Source: Rhypophila decipiens (lineage: Eukaryota > Ascomycota > Sordariomycetes > Sordariales > Naviculisporaceae). From it: 64,000 nucleotides of DNA. Every line of letters begins with the position of its first letter. The stretch's first letter is position 1. The stretch covers positions 248,001-312,000 of the forward strand of contig MU858068.1 of the NCBI GenBank assembly GCA_033297075.1, written 5' to 3'. Below are positions 23,801 to 34,958 of this stretch, piece after piece. The notes under the pieces were generated by a model that did not search any database, had not been told where the DNA came from, and was given only the letters and a program-made list of their open reading frames with translations. Position numbers and translations under genes: made by a program.

Positions 23801-25017
23801 ACTTTGAAAACATCCCCCAATCCTCCATGCACTTGCGTATCCGTATGGCGAAAAGATACAGAAGAGATGGTGGAGCAAGAAAAACCTGCTGTTAGCTCCG
23901 GAGAAAAGAAGCTGCCAAGCCTATGGCGAGCCCGAATCCCTTCTAGGAAGGAGATAAGGTGTCAGTGGCCCCACATGGGACGGGCCCGCAGAAACATGAC
24001 GCTTGCCCAGGAAGCTTAAACCTTACTCGCCAGAATTAAACGGTGATGTGCATGTCTTGATTCCACTTCCTCTTTCAACAAATTCCCGGCATCATTAACC
24101 CGACAGTGCCCACCGCGATCCTACTTTGACCTTCCTGTACCGTATATTACTCTGACATATCGATTCCGCGCAGCTCCCCAGATGGGCCGAATCACGTTAG
24201 GCAATGTGGAACAATGCCTTGCTGACGCTTGGGGGAGACAGAAGGAGGTCGGGACTATGGGTACTGTTTAACTCAAACTGAACACCGGGCAAGTGCGACT
24301 CGCAAGGGCACGAGATGGGGAGACGGTCGAGAGAGTCGAGACGGCGGGCGATGGGACAACGGTACGGATGGCTGCATGTCGCATGATGCAGCCTTTGACA
24401 CCTTCCCTGGGGAACCTTGGCGTCTGTTTCTCGCACGGGGGTCCAATGGTTGCTCTCCTGAGACATCATCTACTTTGAGCTGTGATTAGCTTCAAGTATC
24501 ATTTCGACTTTCACGGACCGGTTCATGGCCCCGTTTTGTACGGTTGGGGACACTGAATCGGTACCCCGTATGTTTCCTCGTCCAACCGTAAGGTATGTAG
24601 GTCTGATGAATCCAGACCTTCCCTTTTCTCATTTCTCATGCCCATATTTTCATCCCATGTCCCGGTAGGTTGCCAGGCAAGCCAGGGTAGTAGCTTCCAG
24701 TTTTTGCCTCCCCGCTCTGCCCTCCCCGCCATCCGCCCCGTCTCCATGGGTCAACCGTGTCTCGTGTCAGAGAAGTTCTGGTTACCGTACTACCGTCTGG
24801 CTCCCGTTTTACATTCCTCCTTCTTTTATAAAGTTCGTCTGGTCTGAACGTCCCCTTCCTTCCTCCCGCACTCGAATTATTCCCCTCACCCTCCCTCAAC
24901 CCGCTCCTCGTTTCCCCCACAGAGCCCAGAGCAGAGGTAACAGCAGGAGAGCGTCCCTTCATCCGTCTGGCCAATCCATTTCTGCTTGGCTACAAACTGG
25001 GAAATTCCATTCTCAAA
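20856..25017. other. 4.2-kb gene-poor spacer
   Basis: No gene could be supported. Open frames are short, on both strands, without domains or believable splice joins. Examples are minus 23140-22844, with a hydrophobic stretch, and minus 23828-23496. Base composition drifts towards AT around 22.9-23.8 kb. The right end is the promoter of the PTR2 transporter. A non-coding RNA or decayed element could be present; nothing seen proves it. Confidence 0.45.
24827..24832 (+). promoter_or_regulatory. TATA box of the peptide transporter gene
   Basis: TATAAA inside CTTTTATAAAG, about 185 bases before the start codon and followed by a C/T-rich leader, the usual fungal layout. Confidence 0.5.
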
Positions 25018-26989
25018 ATGGGTAGGTCTACTTACTCATTGGGTTCACATTGAGCGCCTTGGCTGACTCTCACCAGCGACTTTTGACGAGAAGCCACCTG
25101 TGGAGGACACGTCAGATACCCACAAGATCCATACCAATGCTTCTGGCAGTGATGTTGAGAAGACGGGAGGACACACCCCGCCCGGGGACAGCCACCCGGC
25201 GTACCTTAACCCCGCCGTAATGGACGACTGGTACGAGGGCAAGCCGACTGAGGAGGAGATGGCTACTCTTCGCCGGGTCCCTGGAAACGTGCCCATCATC
25301 GCCTATCTCATCTGCATCGTCGAGTTCTGCGAGCGCGCCTCGTACTATGGTGTCCAGCCCCTGATCAGCAACTACGTCAACCGGAAAATGCCCGAAGGTG
25401 GCAATGGCTACGGTGCCCCTCCCAACACTCCGGGAGACCAGCAGACTGGCGGTGCCCTGGGACTGGGAACCGTTGTGGCCAATGCCGTTACGCAGTCTTT
25501 CAGCATGTTGGCCTACGCCCTCCCGCTCTTCTTCGGTTGGCTGGCCGATGCCAAATGGGGCCGCTTCAAGGTCATCTGCTGGGGTGTTGGTGTCTTTGGT
25601 ATTGCCCACGTCCTCATGGTCGCCGCCGGCTCCAAGGATCTGCTGGCCAATGGAACGGCCAAGGCGCCTTACTTCATCTCTGTCTACATCCTGGCTATCG
25701 GCGCCGCCATGTTCAAGCCCAATATCTCGCCTCTCCTTCTCGACCAGGTCACCAACACCGTCCCGACCGTCATGACGCTTTCCGATGGCGAGCGCGTCAT
25801 CCAGGATCCCGAGTCCACCACGGAGCGTGTCATGCTGTGGTTCTATCTCCTGATTAACATTGGTGGCTTTATGGGCGTTGCTACCGCCTACTCTGAGAAG
25901 TACGTGGGATGGTGGCTTGCGTTCCTCATCCCCCTTGTGCTTTATCTCCCCCTGCCCATCCTCCTCTGGTTCCTCTACAAGCGCCTGATCCTGCATCCTC
26001 CTGGCGGCAGCGATTTGCCCAACGTCTTCCGCATTCTCGGCATCTGCTTCCGCCGCGGTGGAATCATGAAGGTTGGTCGTCATGGTTTCTGGGAGGCTGC
26101 CAAGCCCTCCAACATCAGGGCCGCCGGTCTCGAGGGTGTCTACAAGACGCGCTGGAACGACCAGTTTGTCGACGATGTCCGCCGCACCTTCCAGGCCACG
26201 GGCATTTTCTGCTTCTTCCCCATCCAGTACCTCAACGACAATGGCATCGGTGCGTCGGCCAGCTTCTTGTCCACCATGCTCGAGTCCAACGGTGTGCCCA
26301 ACGATGTTATCTCCAACATCAATCCGCTCAGCATCATTGTCGCTGCGCCCATCCTCAATTACGGCCTCTACCCTGCTCTGCGGAAGGCGGGTATTCACTA
26401 CGGACCCATCGCCCGCATCACCACCGGTCTCATCATGTCGTCGTGCGCCGGCATGGGCTATGCAATCCTCAACCACTATGCCTACCAGCAGTCTCCCTGC
26501 GGCGAATACGGCTCCAGCGACTGCACAGTCGGTAGCGGTGTTGCGCCCATCACCATTTGGTACATGGTTCTCCCCTACGCGATTGGTGGTATCTCGGAGC
26601 TGTTCGTCAATGTGCCCGCCTACGGTATTGCCTACTCGCGCGCCCCGGTCAACATGCGTGGTCTCGTGTCGGCTCTCAACCTTTTCAACACGGCCATTGC
26701 TTACATTATCGGCCTGGCCTGCTCATCCGTCGTCACCGATCCCTACCTGACCTGGGACTTTGGCGGTCCCGCCATCGCCGGCGGCATCCTCTCCATCGTC
26801 TTCTACTTGACCTTTAGACACATTGACAAGGAGGAATACGTTCTCCAGACGGGCGGCCAGAGCACGGATGCCAAGGTGGACATGACGGGAACCCGTAACG
26901 TTGTCGGAGAGAATGAGACCAACCAGACCACCAACAGGGCCGCGCCGATCCGCGACAATGAGGAGATGATGATCTCCCCGAAGCAGTAG
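25018..26989 (+). CDS. PTR2: PTR2-type proton-coupled oligopeptide transporter (POT family)
   Basis: A 4-base first exon (25018-25021, ATGG), a 55-nt intron (GTAGGT...CAG) and one long exon (25077-26989) give 638 aa. The start was chosen because splicing yields MATFDEKPP in frame. The POT signature E-F-C-E-R-A-S-Y-Y-G is in TM1. A cytosolic G-x-L-A-D-A-K-W-G-R-F loop is present after TM2. About 12 hydrophobic segments follow, among them P-L-F-F-G-W-L-A-D and Y-A-I-G-G-I-S-E-L-F-V-N-V. N- and C-termini are polar. It imports di- and tripeptides with protons at the plasma membrane; in yeast Ptr2 is controlled by nitrogen supply and ubiquitin signalling. Confidence 0.95.
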
Positions 26990-27551
26990 ACGAGTTATCT
27001 CGATGAGTGATGATCTGAACTGCACACCTTTCTGGTTAGGCGGGTCTATCTAGAGTTCTTGGGCTGGAGTTTGACGTCTTTACGATACCTAATTTTGTTC
27101 TCTGCACAAGATGCAGTCATACCAGGATCTCTTCCATGCTTGAAATGCCGGGCTTTTCTCTTTTTCCTAATGTTTACTAGTCAATATACCAACTCTCTTT
27201 TACCATCCAAAATAGCCTCCTTATCTGCGGTAATATCATACTGCTGATGAGCCACATGGTTCCACGTTGGAGGTGGAAAGCGATCATGCCTTGTATTCAT
27301 GCGTAATAGGTCCCATGAGGACTCGACAAGAAGATAAAGACGGCAGAGCAAACTGCATCGCTTAGAGTGAAATAGGTTCCAAGTAGCTACCAGATTCTCT
27401 TTGAGTTACATGATGCAAATAGGTACGTGCTGTAATCATCACCACAGCATCCAACTCAACAACCTCATGAACCCCTTATCCGTATCTTCATCCGGCCATT
27501 CCCTTTCAAGTATCACGCTTCTCAATTCTCTCGCTCTTTTCCTCAACTCGG
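26990..27551. other. intergenic region
   Basis: 3' flank of the transporter, AT-rich, convergent with the decayed NLR-like gene. Nothing else seen. Confidence 0.5.
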
Positions 27552-30375
27552 CTACTTTACTTTGATTCGAACCTTGTCCCACACGGAGTAGTTCTTCTGG
27601 GTTTTGTCCATCCGAGGGTCTAGTTCCCCAGCCCCATCGCTGATGGCCGCGCTACCTTGCTTCTGGACTGCCTTAATTTTGGTCTCTACGTTGGCCAAAA
27701 ACCACAGAGCCCTGGCAAGATGACTCCTCATCCTTGGGGTATCACCACTGAGGGATATGACCTCGTTGAGAAGCCGTGCAGCTAGCACGTCCTGGCCGCT
27801 TGCCTGGAGCATTCTCGCCACGGTAAACAGCGAATCAGAAACACTAGGAGCCGATGAGCCTGGGCGGGGATCGGCCCAGCGGCTACGCTCTCGTTGATCT
27901 TTAGGCCGTACTCGAAGAATGTCCTTGCCAGGGCGGGCTGTTCCTTTTCCCATAGGTAGGTGCCGGACCGGAATACTAGCTCGGCCCAGAGATCGGGATT
28001 GGGGGTTTTGACCTTTTAGGTTTCAGATATTTCCATCAGGCGGCTAGCGTGAGGCAAGATGGCGCTGCAGGTCTCCCACAGTTCCGCCGTGACCTTGGTG
28101 AGGCCCTCTTGCCTGCCAGACGTTGGGAAAGTCATGGTAAAGAATGCGCACTGCGAGATCAAAGTTGGTCACGCGCTCGGGCTTGGAGAGTCTGAGAAGG
28201 ACAGCAAATTGAACAAGACGGTGCATCGATAGTGCCTTGGAGTTTTAAAGCCTGTTGATCATTGAAGTTCGTGACAATTCAACCACGGCCTCTGTAAAGC
28301 TGTTTGATATTGGTCAGTGGAGTTCAAAGAATTCCAAGATCAAAGGACCCCGGTATCTAGGTCAGGAAAAAGAGCAAGGAAGAGAGATCGTGTTATGCTT
28401 ACTCAAACTCGTCGAATAGAAACTCCAAATTATCATCGTCAATTTCAGCCTTCGTGTCAGTGATTAGCCGCTCCAGAATCAGGTCAGGGTCAAATAAAAC
28501 CAGGAGGTTCTGTAGAGTTTGGCCTCGGGTGACAGCTTCAGGAGAGAGATCTCCCAAGTGGTTAGAACAGTGTGGTCATACTCGACCGGGCGGTCTGACT
28601 TGGAATAAACCTTTTCGGCCGACTTTTTGTATATTCCTCAGGAAATCCGTGTACAGTATTGCCTTTGTCGTATGAAGTCGCCTATCTGAACCATTGCCAG
28701 TGGGAGGCCTCCAATGAGACGACATATTTCGTCGGCCGCCGAGTCGTCGTTGTCGTCAATAAACTCAATGCCCGTGAGTGATTGGAGTACGTCTTTTCCC
28801 ACCAGAATGGAAAATGAGTCCAAAGAGAGGGTGATAGTGGCGCGTTTAGAAGCCTGCGAGGGTGACCTAGTCGTTATGATGATGGAGCCCCAATTGCTGG
28901 CTGGCCAGGTCTGGTCCAATAGCTCGATCTTCTCGACGTTGTCGAATATTAAAAGAAAGGATTTATGTGCTTTGTTAAGCCAGTCCCGCACCTTCTGGAC
29001 ACTCTTGGTAGTCATCTTCATTCGTCCCATCGGAGAGACCTAGCTTGTTCGCGAGGCTCGAGAATGCCTGGACTATCTTGATCTGGCTTTCACTTGGAAT
29101 CCAGGCTATAACTTCGTACTTTTCCATCGAAGTGTTGGCATAATGTAGGGCTAGCTGAGACTTTCCCACGCCACCAAGGCCGTGGATACCGATTGCACGC
29201 AGTCGAGATGGCTCGGTGGGCGGATCAAGAGTCTCTTTCAATTTCTTGATTTCATCATCCCGGCCAAAGAAGCGCAAGTTGAGGCCATATGGAATTATAA
29301 AGCAAGGCAGCTTGGCAGGGTCTGAAATCCGCAAAGCCTGCAAGTCCTTGATCGCGGCGACGGTCTCGGCCGCGTGCATATGTTTGGACAATCGAATCAT
29401 ATCGGCCACCTCGTCAACTTTACGCGAGTATTTTCGGACGTTGGTTATCACGACCGCAAAATCCCGGCTGAATTGGGACCATACGTTTCGGTTTTTAACC
29501 ACAATGGGGTTGTTCGGGAAGAATGTGATAGCATGGGCGCAGAAAACAATAATCTCGCTGTACAGATCGATGAGCGCCTTCTCCAGCGTGTCGGTCATGA
29601 GTAGCTCTTGTTCGTATTGATGCATTCTGGGCAGGGCATTTTGAAGATTCACGAGCATGTCAATAATTTCAGGGAGAACGGGTTGAGCCGGCTGGACAAA
29701 GCAAGTGCCTGATTAGCATCTGATGGCGTTGGTCCCCTCCATGTCAGGAGACAAACAAAATACCTCGATAATAAGCCGAATAGATCTCATAGCACTACTA
29801 CCACCTTCCCGTTCATGCCAAAGACAAAGGCAGCGAGAGCACCAAAGTCATTGATACCAAGGAGAATAGGTTGGAGTTGAGCAACCGACTTTATTCCAGT
29901 ATTCTCTTGATTTTACTGTCAGGACTGGAGTAAGAGTTTTAATTTAAGTAATAAGTTCGTCTTGGCTTTGAATATTCCACAGTTCCTTGTCGATCATGGA
30001 GGCCTTGACACTGCCCTTGGCAAGCTCATTGTAGTAACTCTCAATGGCAGCTCGCCATATGGGTCTGATTGGGCTTTGGGCTCCGCGAGGCCTGTCTGAG
30101 TTATCACGGCTGGCTTGGACGGCCTGCGAATGAGTGTATAAAGATGCCACCGGAACTCGGAATGGTTTCTTGGGTAATGTCGACCAACAAAGCCGGACAA
30201 GCCCTACCAGACTGACGACGGCGATGCAGCCAGTGGCGTCAGTGGACTGCCTGTCCTCGGTACCGAGAGAATCGGATGGAAGTGGAAGCTGATCATGTGA
30301 ATGAGGCTCGTAGAAAGGCGTGATCCTGGAACTGGATGAGATGATGGACGGGCCTGATTCGCTGAATTCAACCAC
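27552..30375 (-). pseudogene. decayed NLR-like STAND gene: DUF7708-like + NB-ARC + TPR-region
   Basis: The pieces lie in order on minus but in changing frames. The N-terminal segment, with A-I-E-S-Y-Y-N-E-L-A-K-G and D-K-E-L-W-N-I, resembles the DUF7708 effector-like domain of fungal STAND proteins. A 29658-28975 piece carries the P-loop G-I-H-G-L-G-G-V-G-K-S and R-F-F-G-R-D-D-E. A 29030-28638 piece in the next frame carries Walker B-like S-F-L-L-I-F-D-N-V-E and G-G-L-P-L-A. Two terminal pieces (28226-28044 and 27953-27552) look like the M-H-R-L-V-Q-F-A-V boundary and TPR-like helices. Lesions: in-frame TAA at 29946-29944, 28247-28245 and 28018-28016, TGA at 29789-29787, and frame changes near 29005, 28660, 28550, 28080 and 27850. 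Two stops look like CAA-to-TAA. Plausible introns remain at about 29762-29690 and 28401-28300. Family role: non-self sensing and cell death. Confidence 0.8.
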
Positions 30376-30390
30376 AAGTTCACAACTCCA

Positions 30391-30769
30391 TCAAGCTGAT
30401 TGGACCGGTGCGAGAACTTCGACCCAGGGGTTTACAAGAGCATTGTGTCGACCGGACCGTTCCGCTGCTCGGACGTAATCATCCGATAAGAGGCAGCATA
30501 TACCATTATATCCCACCTCATCGCGGAAATTGTAACTTGGCAAAGCAAGGTACAAAGGCCAAGGAACCGACTGTTTTGGGATGTCAGTCTGTCCCATGAA
30601 AACTTGAGAAATCGTGTTGATCCAACACAGTGTTGTAACCTGAGGCACTCATGCCGGGAAACGCTGGGAAAACGCTCTGCCGGTAGTTGTTCGGCGTAGC
30701 TGCCGTGGGGCTTGAGGCGTGTGCAAAGCATGTGACGGCGACGGCTGGAGACTTGAGCAACGAAAGCAC
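30391..30769 (-). CDS. unresolved small coding remnant
   Basis: Two frames look protein-like: 30769-30584 with SVFPAFPGMSASGYN, and 30648-30391 with PWPLYLALPSYNFRDEVGYN and D-D-Y-V-R-A-A-E-R. The second has strong coding character and ends just 15 bases before the NLR-like reading frame. I could not join them with a valid intron. It could be the 3' end of a separate small gene or an N-terminal part of the decayed NLR locus. No family recognised. Confidence 0.3.
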
Positions 30770-31231
30770 AAGCCTGGCAAATCTGCATCAAATCTGCTAA
30801 CTTTTCATCACTATTCCCCTCCTTTGACGAACTCAAAAGTGATCCGCAAATCTGACTGCTCAGGGAAAATGGTCAAAATGGAAGCCACCCGGTCGAATAA
30901 TAAACCTGCCGAGCTGGTCGGACTGTTACAACGAGTGGGAATAAGAGTTCGCGGGCGTGTGAACGGTAAGCTCGCTCCACCTTAGGGCTGCGGATGCTCC
31001 CGCCGCTAATCCGTACAGGGTATCCATCCCCTGTTTGACACCATGCTAACCACTAGAAGCCTAGAACAGGCCCCACTCCTCCGCACATTCACACGACGCC
31101 AAACAGTCTCGCCGTTCATCCCTCTTCCGATCCATTCCCCGAGTCCCCGACATCCAACGATAAGCATGTCAGCATGTCGCGGGCTCGCGCTTCGTTGAGG
31201 TTGCCAGTCACCACGATATAATCGATCTCGA

Positions 31232-32440
31232 ATGGCAGGCCAACTGGCTGTAGACTCGTCGGGCGCTGTTGCCACCAATTGTCGGATTCCTGCAGGTACC
31301 GACATCCGGAGAGCCCCCGTCATCAGCAACGACGCCGCATTCAAGAATCAACGCTATACCACCACATCGCTCTACACTTGCGTGAAACCCGAAGGCTCAG
31401 TCTTGACGATATCATAGAATACCTGGAAGAAAAGGCACTGCTTACAGCGGAGAAAGATGGCAGTTCCTTGGATGCGAAGCGCCTTCTGGTGTTCGCCATC
31501 ATGGGATCGCAGTCCATGGTTTACCAGCCTGCCTTCAATATCTGCCTCCCGAGCGAGCTCGCTATCCATCACGACACCGATGCTATCGACTCGGGTCTCG
31601 TCTTTAACATGTATAGAGCTCCAGTAGACATGTGCGACCGTCGGCTATATGTCTTGCTCAAGTACTTTGCGAACCTTCTCCCCGCCCGCTCTAGCAAGAC
31701 TTGCACTGTCGCCGCCGAATCGAGCAAGGAAGCCGCGTCCTGGGCTCCCTTGTATCCGGGCGAGCTGAATGCACATCTTTTACATGCATTGCTGGGCGTG
31801 CAGTTTCGCTGGGCGGATAGTCTAGCTCTTCACTTGGACTACGACAAGGCCACCCGAACACTGTCGCTATTTAGCTTTCCGTCCATTCGCGCATCTCAAC
31901 TACGCGATAGAAAACGGCACCATCTTTGCTTTTGCAAGCACAGAGATAGATGCGACCGGTCCGCGCGCCGACGAGGATGACGTACTTCATTTTCTTGAGG
32001 AAGTTCTTCTCTCTTTCCGGTTGCTATTTGGCCAGTCGGCCCAGTCACGCAGGCTTTTTTACATCATCTTCAGTCCCGAAAAGTCGCCCTGCCATGATCC
32101 GGACACGCTGCTTCCTCTCCTCAGTCTCCCATGCACAGAGAAGCACATCACAACCGGAGTGGAGAATAACTCGCTACCCGTGGATAGGCCCGTTTACTAC
32201 GCTGCACGGCATTTCCCTGTCCTGTATGAACGAATAAACATCCTTGCTGGGGAGCTCAACAATGCTCGACCCAAGTCGAGCAAAGACTTGCTCCAAGACA
32301 GAAGGGACACGCTACAGTTCTGGTCGTTCTTGCTGGTCGCACTTGCCCGTGGGCCCAAAAATGGCAGAGTTCTGACACGTGACAAGTGCGGGGAACCTTT
32401 TACCCAACTCGCGATCAAGTCACCCAGACACAACCAATAA
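31232..32440 (+). pseudogene. frameshifted conserved fungal protein of unknown function
   Basis: From the ATG at 31232 the frame runs to about 31356. Then a -1 shift moves into the frame with R-R-L-S-L-D-D-I-I-E-Y-L-E-E and F-A-I-M-G-S-Q-S-M-V-Y-Q-P-A-F. A second shift between about 31880 and 31915 moves to N-G-T-I-F-A-F-A-S-T-E-I-D and F-L-E-E-V-L-L-S-F-R-L-L-F-G. This continues to 32440 with D-T-L-Q-F-W-S-F-L-L-V-A-L near the end. From memory, similar proteins of unknown function occur widely in Sordariomycetes and end in a membrane segment; here the end reads R-G-P-K-N-G and seems replaced. It is divergent from the dead NLR-like gene, 0.86 kb away. Confidence 0.6.
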
Positions 32441-32464
32441 ACTCGGTGAGGGACCGTTTTTACG

Positions 32465-33054
32465 ATGAAAAGCCGGCGTACTTGGATCTACACTGTTATA
32501 CTTCTTGCCCTCATGCTTTTTGCCTCCACCCACATACTACGGTTCATTCCAAAAACAAAAGCAGCCATGTCGGTCACGCATACCGTCCTCTTTCAGTTCA
32601 AGGCAGACGCAAACCTCGATGATGTCAATGCTGTAGGTCCAATTTCACCTTCCTGATTAGTCAGCTGCATGGAGCCAAGACCAGGAGGATCTTGGTTAGG
32701 ATACATCACTGACAGGCTGATTATTTAGGCTTGCGACCGCTTCCTAGTGCTCAAGGAGAAATGCCTCCACCCGACCACCCAGTCTGCGTATATCACATCG
32801 CTCAAGGGCGGCAAGGACAATTCCCCCGAGGGACTGCAGGTAAATGGCTTCTTTTTCCTGTGTGATGGAAAACAATACGCTGACCATGTCTATGACAGAA
32901 TGGAATCACGCACGGTTTCGTCGTCGAGTTTGCTTCGGCAGAGGACAGAGATTACTACGTCAAGACGGACCCGGCACACCAGGCCTTCGTCAAGAGCATT
33001 GGGGATCTGGTGGAGAAGGCCATCGTTGTTGATTTCACGAATGGGGTTTACTAG
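32465..33054 (+). CDS. stress-responsive alpha/beta-barrel (Dabb) protein with N-terminal membrane anchor
   Basis: Three exons (32465-32632, 32729-32839, 32899-33054; donors GTAGGT and GTAAAT) give 144 aa. The Dabb fold (PF07876) is recognised by S-V-T-H-T-V-L-F-Q-F-K near the start, L-K-G-G-K-D-N-S-P-E-G in the middle, and H-G-F-V-V-E-F-A-S-A-E-D-R-D-Y-Y with D-P-A-H-Q-A-F near the end. The first ATG adds a 34-residue leader with a membrane helix (W-I-Y-T-V-I-L-L-A-L-M-L-F-A). A second start at 32567 (MSVTHTVLF) would give the usual soluble 110-aa protein. Function in fungi is unclear; plant relatives are stress-induced and related folds act in polyketide cyclisation. Confidence 0.88.
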
Positions 33055-33178
33055 TATCACTCGGCTCATGCCTCGCCTCTCTGTCTTTCAATGAGAGGGA
33101 CACAAGCATATTCAACACGACCTTTGCCACTTGTCGAGATACCACTACAGACCATTTTTTCATATCCATATCCAACTG

Positions 33179-34556
33179 TTAAGCTTGTGCTCCTAGTACA
33201 CCATGAGACTGGGTTTGAGAATGGGTTTGATTTGCCGCCCTCCTTCCTCCCTGTCCTCCCGTTCGTACGACTCGCCCACTTCGTCCAAAAGCATACCCGT
33301 TCCGCTCCCAAAACGGCTTCTCATGGGCAGCACGATGTGTCAAGCTCGCAAAGGGATTCATGAAGGTCTCGGTCAGGGATCTGGAATCTTTCCAACCGGG
33401 ACCCTTTAGCTCGGTCTGTCCATCTTGTGCGAGGTACCGTGTGTCGTCGGCTGGTAGGTAACTTCTTGGGTGGAAGATGTTCCAGAGAATGGTGGTCAGC
33501 AGGATTGGAGTGCTGTCTAGGACGAGGAAGTAGACCTCGCGAAGGAGAATGGAAGGGAGGGCTGGGCCATTCTGATCTTGGAGGGCAAGTGTTGGATTGG
33601 CCGGGGTCGTAAAGTGGTAAATTGTGGCGTACAGTGTCCGGAGGAGGAGGAGACCGGTGGTGGTGTAAAGAATGGCCAGAGGACGAGTTACGCGTGGTGA
33701 TTTGGTGATTTTCCCTTGGCGGCTGACGTGGTGGAAGGTGATGAGCATGAGGAGGGTTATGGCTATTTGGAGGAGTTGGAGGACCAGGGAGGCCTTGGCC
33801 ATTGCGTCTCTTGGTTGTGGAAAGATTGGGTGTTAGCATTAATGGAACCATTACATGCAGTGGTCATCGGATAGGATATACAGACCCCATCTGTGTCGAC
33901 TTTTCGGGCAAACTGCGGTTGGACAGATATGCGACGCCCATGACGGCCAGGATCTCGATGACGGCCGTGATGCTTGCGAATGTGAGAAACATGCGGGCTG
34001 GATGCATCAGAGCAAAGTATGGGACGAAGTGGTAGAGCCGACCGAGGATTTGCAGGTTGGCTAGCTGGAAGATGGGCCTTGGTCGGATATCAGCTTACTG
34101 GGAAGGTCAGGTCCCCATGCCGGGGGCGATTCTCTTCGACTTACGGAGCAATGTACAGGAGCAGAGTGCTCGCTGTGTAGACCTGGGCGTCATCATAGTG
34201 CACCGAGCCATATGCCCGAGTCGCGTAGGCGGTCGTGAGAACCGCGCAAGACAAGGTTAATAAAGTTGTTAATTTGAAGCACTTGAAATAGCTGAAGGAG
34301 AACAGTATCACGCTTAGCAAGGGACTCTTGGATAATAGCAATTCAACACTGAGAAAGACTTACAAGCACTGCCAGACATGGTATAGCCCCGATACGGCAA
34401 ACGCGACGGTAAAGAAGATGGCGGCTCCTTTGTTGGGAGCATAGAAGTAAACACTCCCTGGCACTAGAAGGTTTCAGTCAAGTTCGTTCTTGTCAGCAAA
34501 GGGCTCAGTGTTGGAATTGCAGTGACTTCGTTCTTACCGATTTTCTCATCGGACAT
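33179..34556 (-). CDS. RTA1-like seven-TM protein
   Basis: Five exons on minus (34556-34538, 34463-34364, 34291-34145, 34077-33886, 33809-33179) stay in frame and give 362 aa starting MSDEKIVPGSVYFYAPNKGA. Hydrophobic helices and family hallmarks fit RTA1/RTM1 (PF04479): Y-x-P-N-K-G-A-A at the first helix, L-L-L-Y-I-A-P-P-I-F in the third, L-G-R-L-Y-H-F-V just after, and a late L-L-R-E-V-Y-F-L-V-L-D-S-T-P helix pair. The tail is hydrophilic (F-M-N-P-F-A-S-L-T-H-R). RTA1-family proteins are linked to lipid flippase-type resistance (7-aminocholesterol, sphingoid bases) in yeast; substrate here is unknown. The last intron ends in AAG rather than CAG. Confidence 0.85.
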
Positions 34557-34958
34557 GGTTGGAACCTCACACGAAAATCATCACATTCCAAGAACAGCTT
34601 AAGTTGGGTGGAGTAGAGGGAACTGGGAAAACAGATACGAGTTAAATTTGAGGTTGAAGTAAGAAGATGTGGCTGTGCCGTAGAGGATCCGACCAGTCCA
34701 ATGCTTGAGTAGTATTGAGATCGGAAACTCGGCACAGCTGTGATCTTGGCTAGCATCTACGGTCTACAGACCGACTTTTCTCGAAAATAGTGCGAACTCG
34801 TACTAATAGCTCAAAGCTCAGATGTGGGACTAATTCCGCATCTGATTGAAACGTCGAACTATGATTCATACCGCATCGGAATCCGCGACACCAGATCGAG
34901 GATGGAGAGGGCTGCCCTCTGTTGTGGGTCGTAGAAAGCTATCCCCGTATTCGTCACT
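34557..34958. other. intergenic region
   Basis: Promoter side of the RTA1-like gene and 3' side of the F-box gene. Nothing else seen. Confidence 0.5.

Noticed and set aside
25112..26476. Long (454-aa) minus open frame opposite the PTR2 transporter
   Set aside because: Shadow of the GC-rich third-position bias of the transporter; composition is antisense-type (His/Asp/Gly/Glu-rich).
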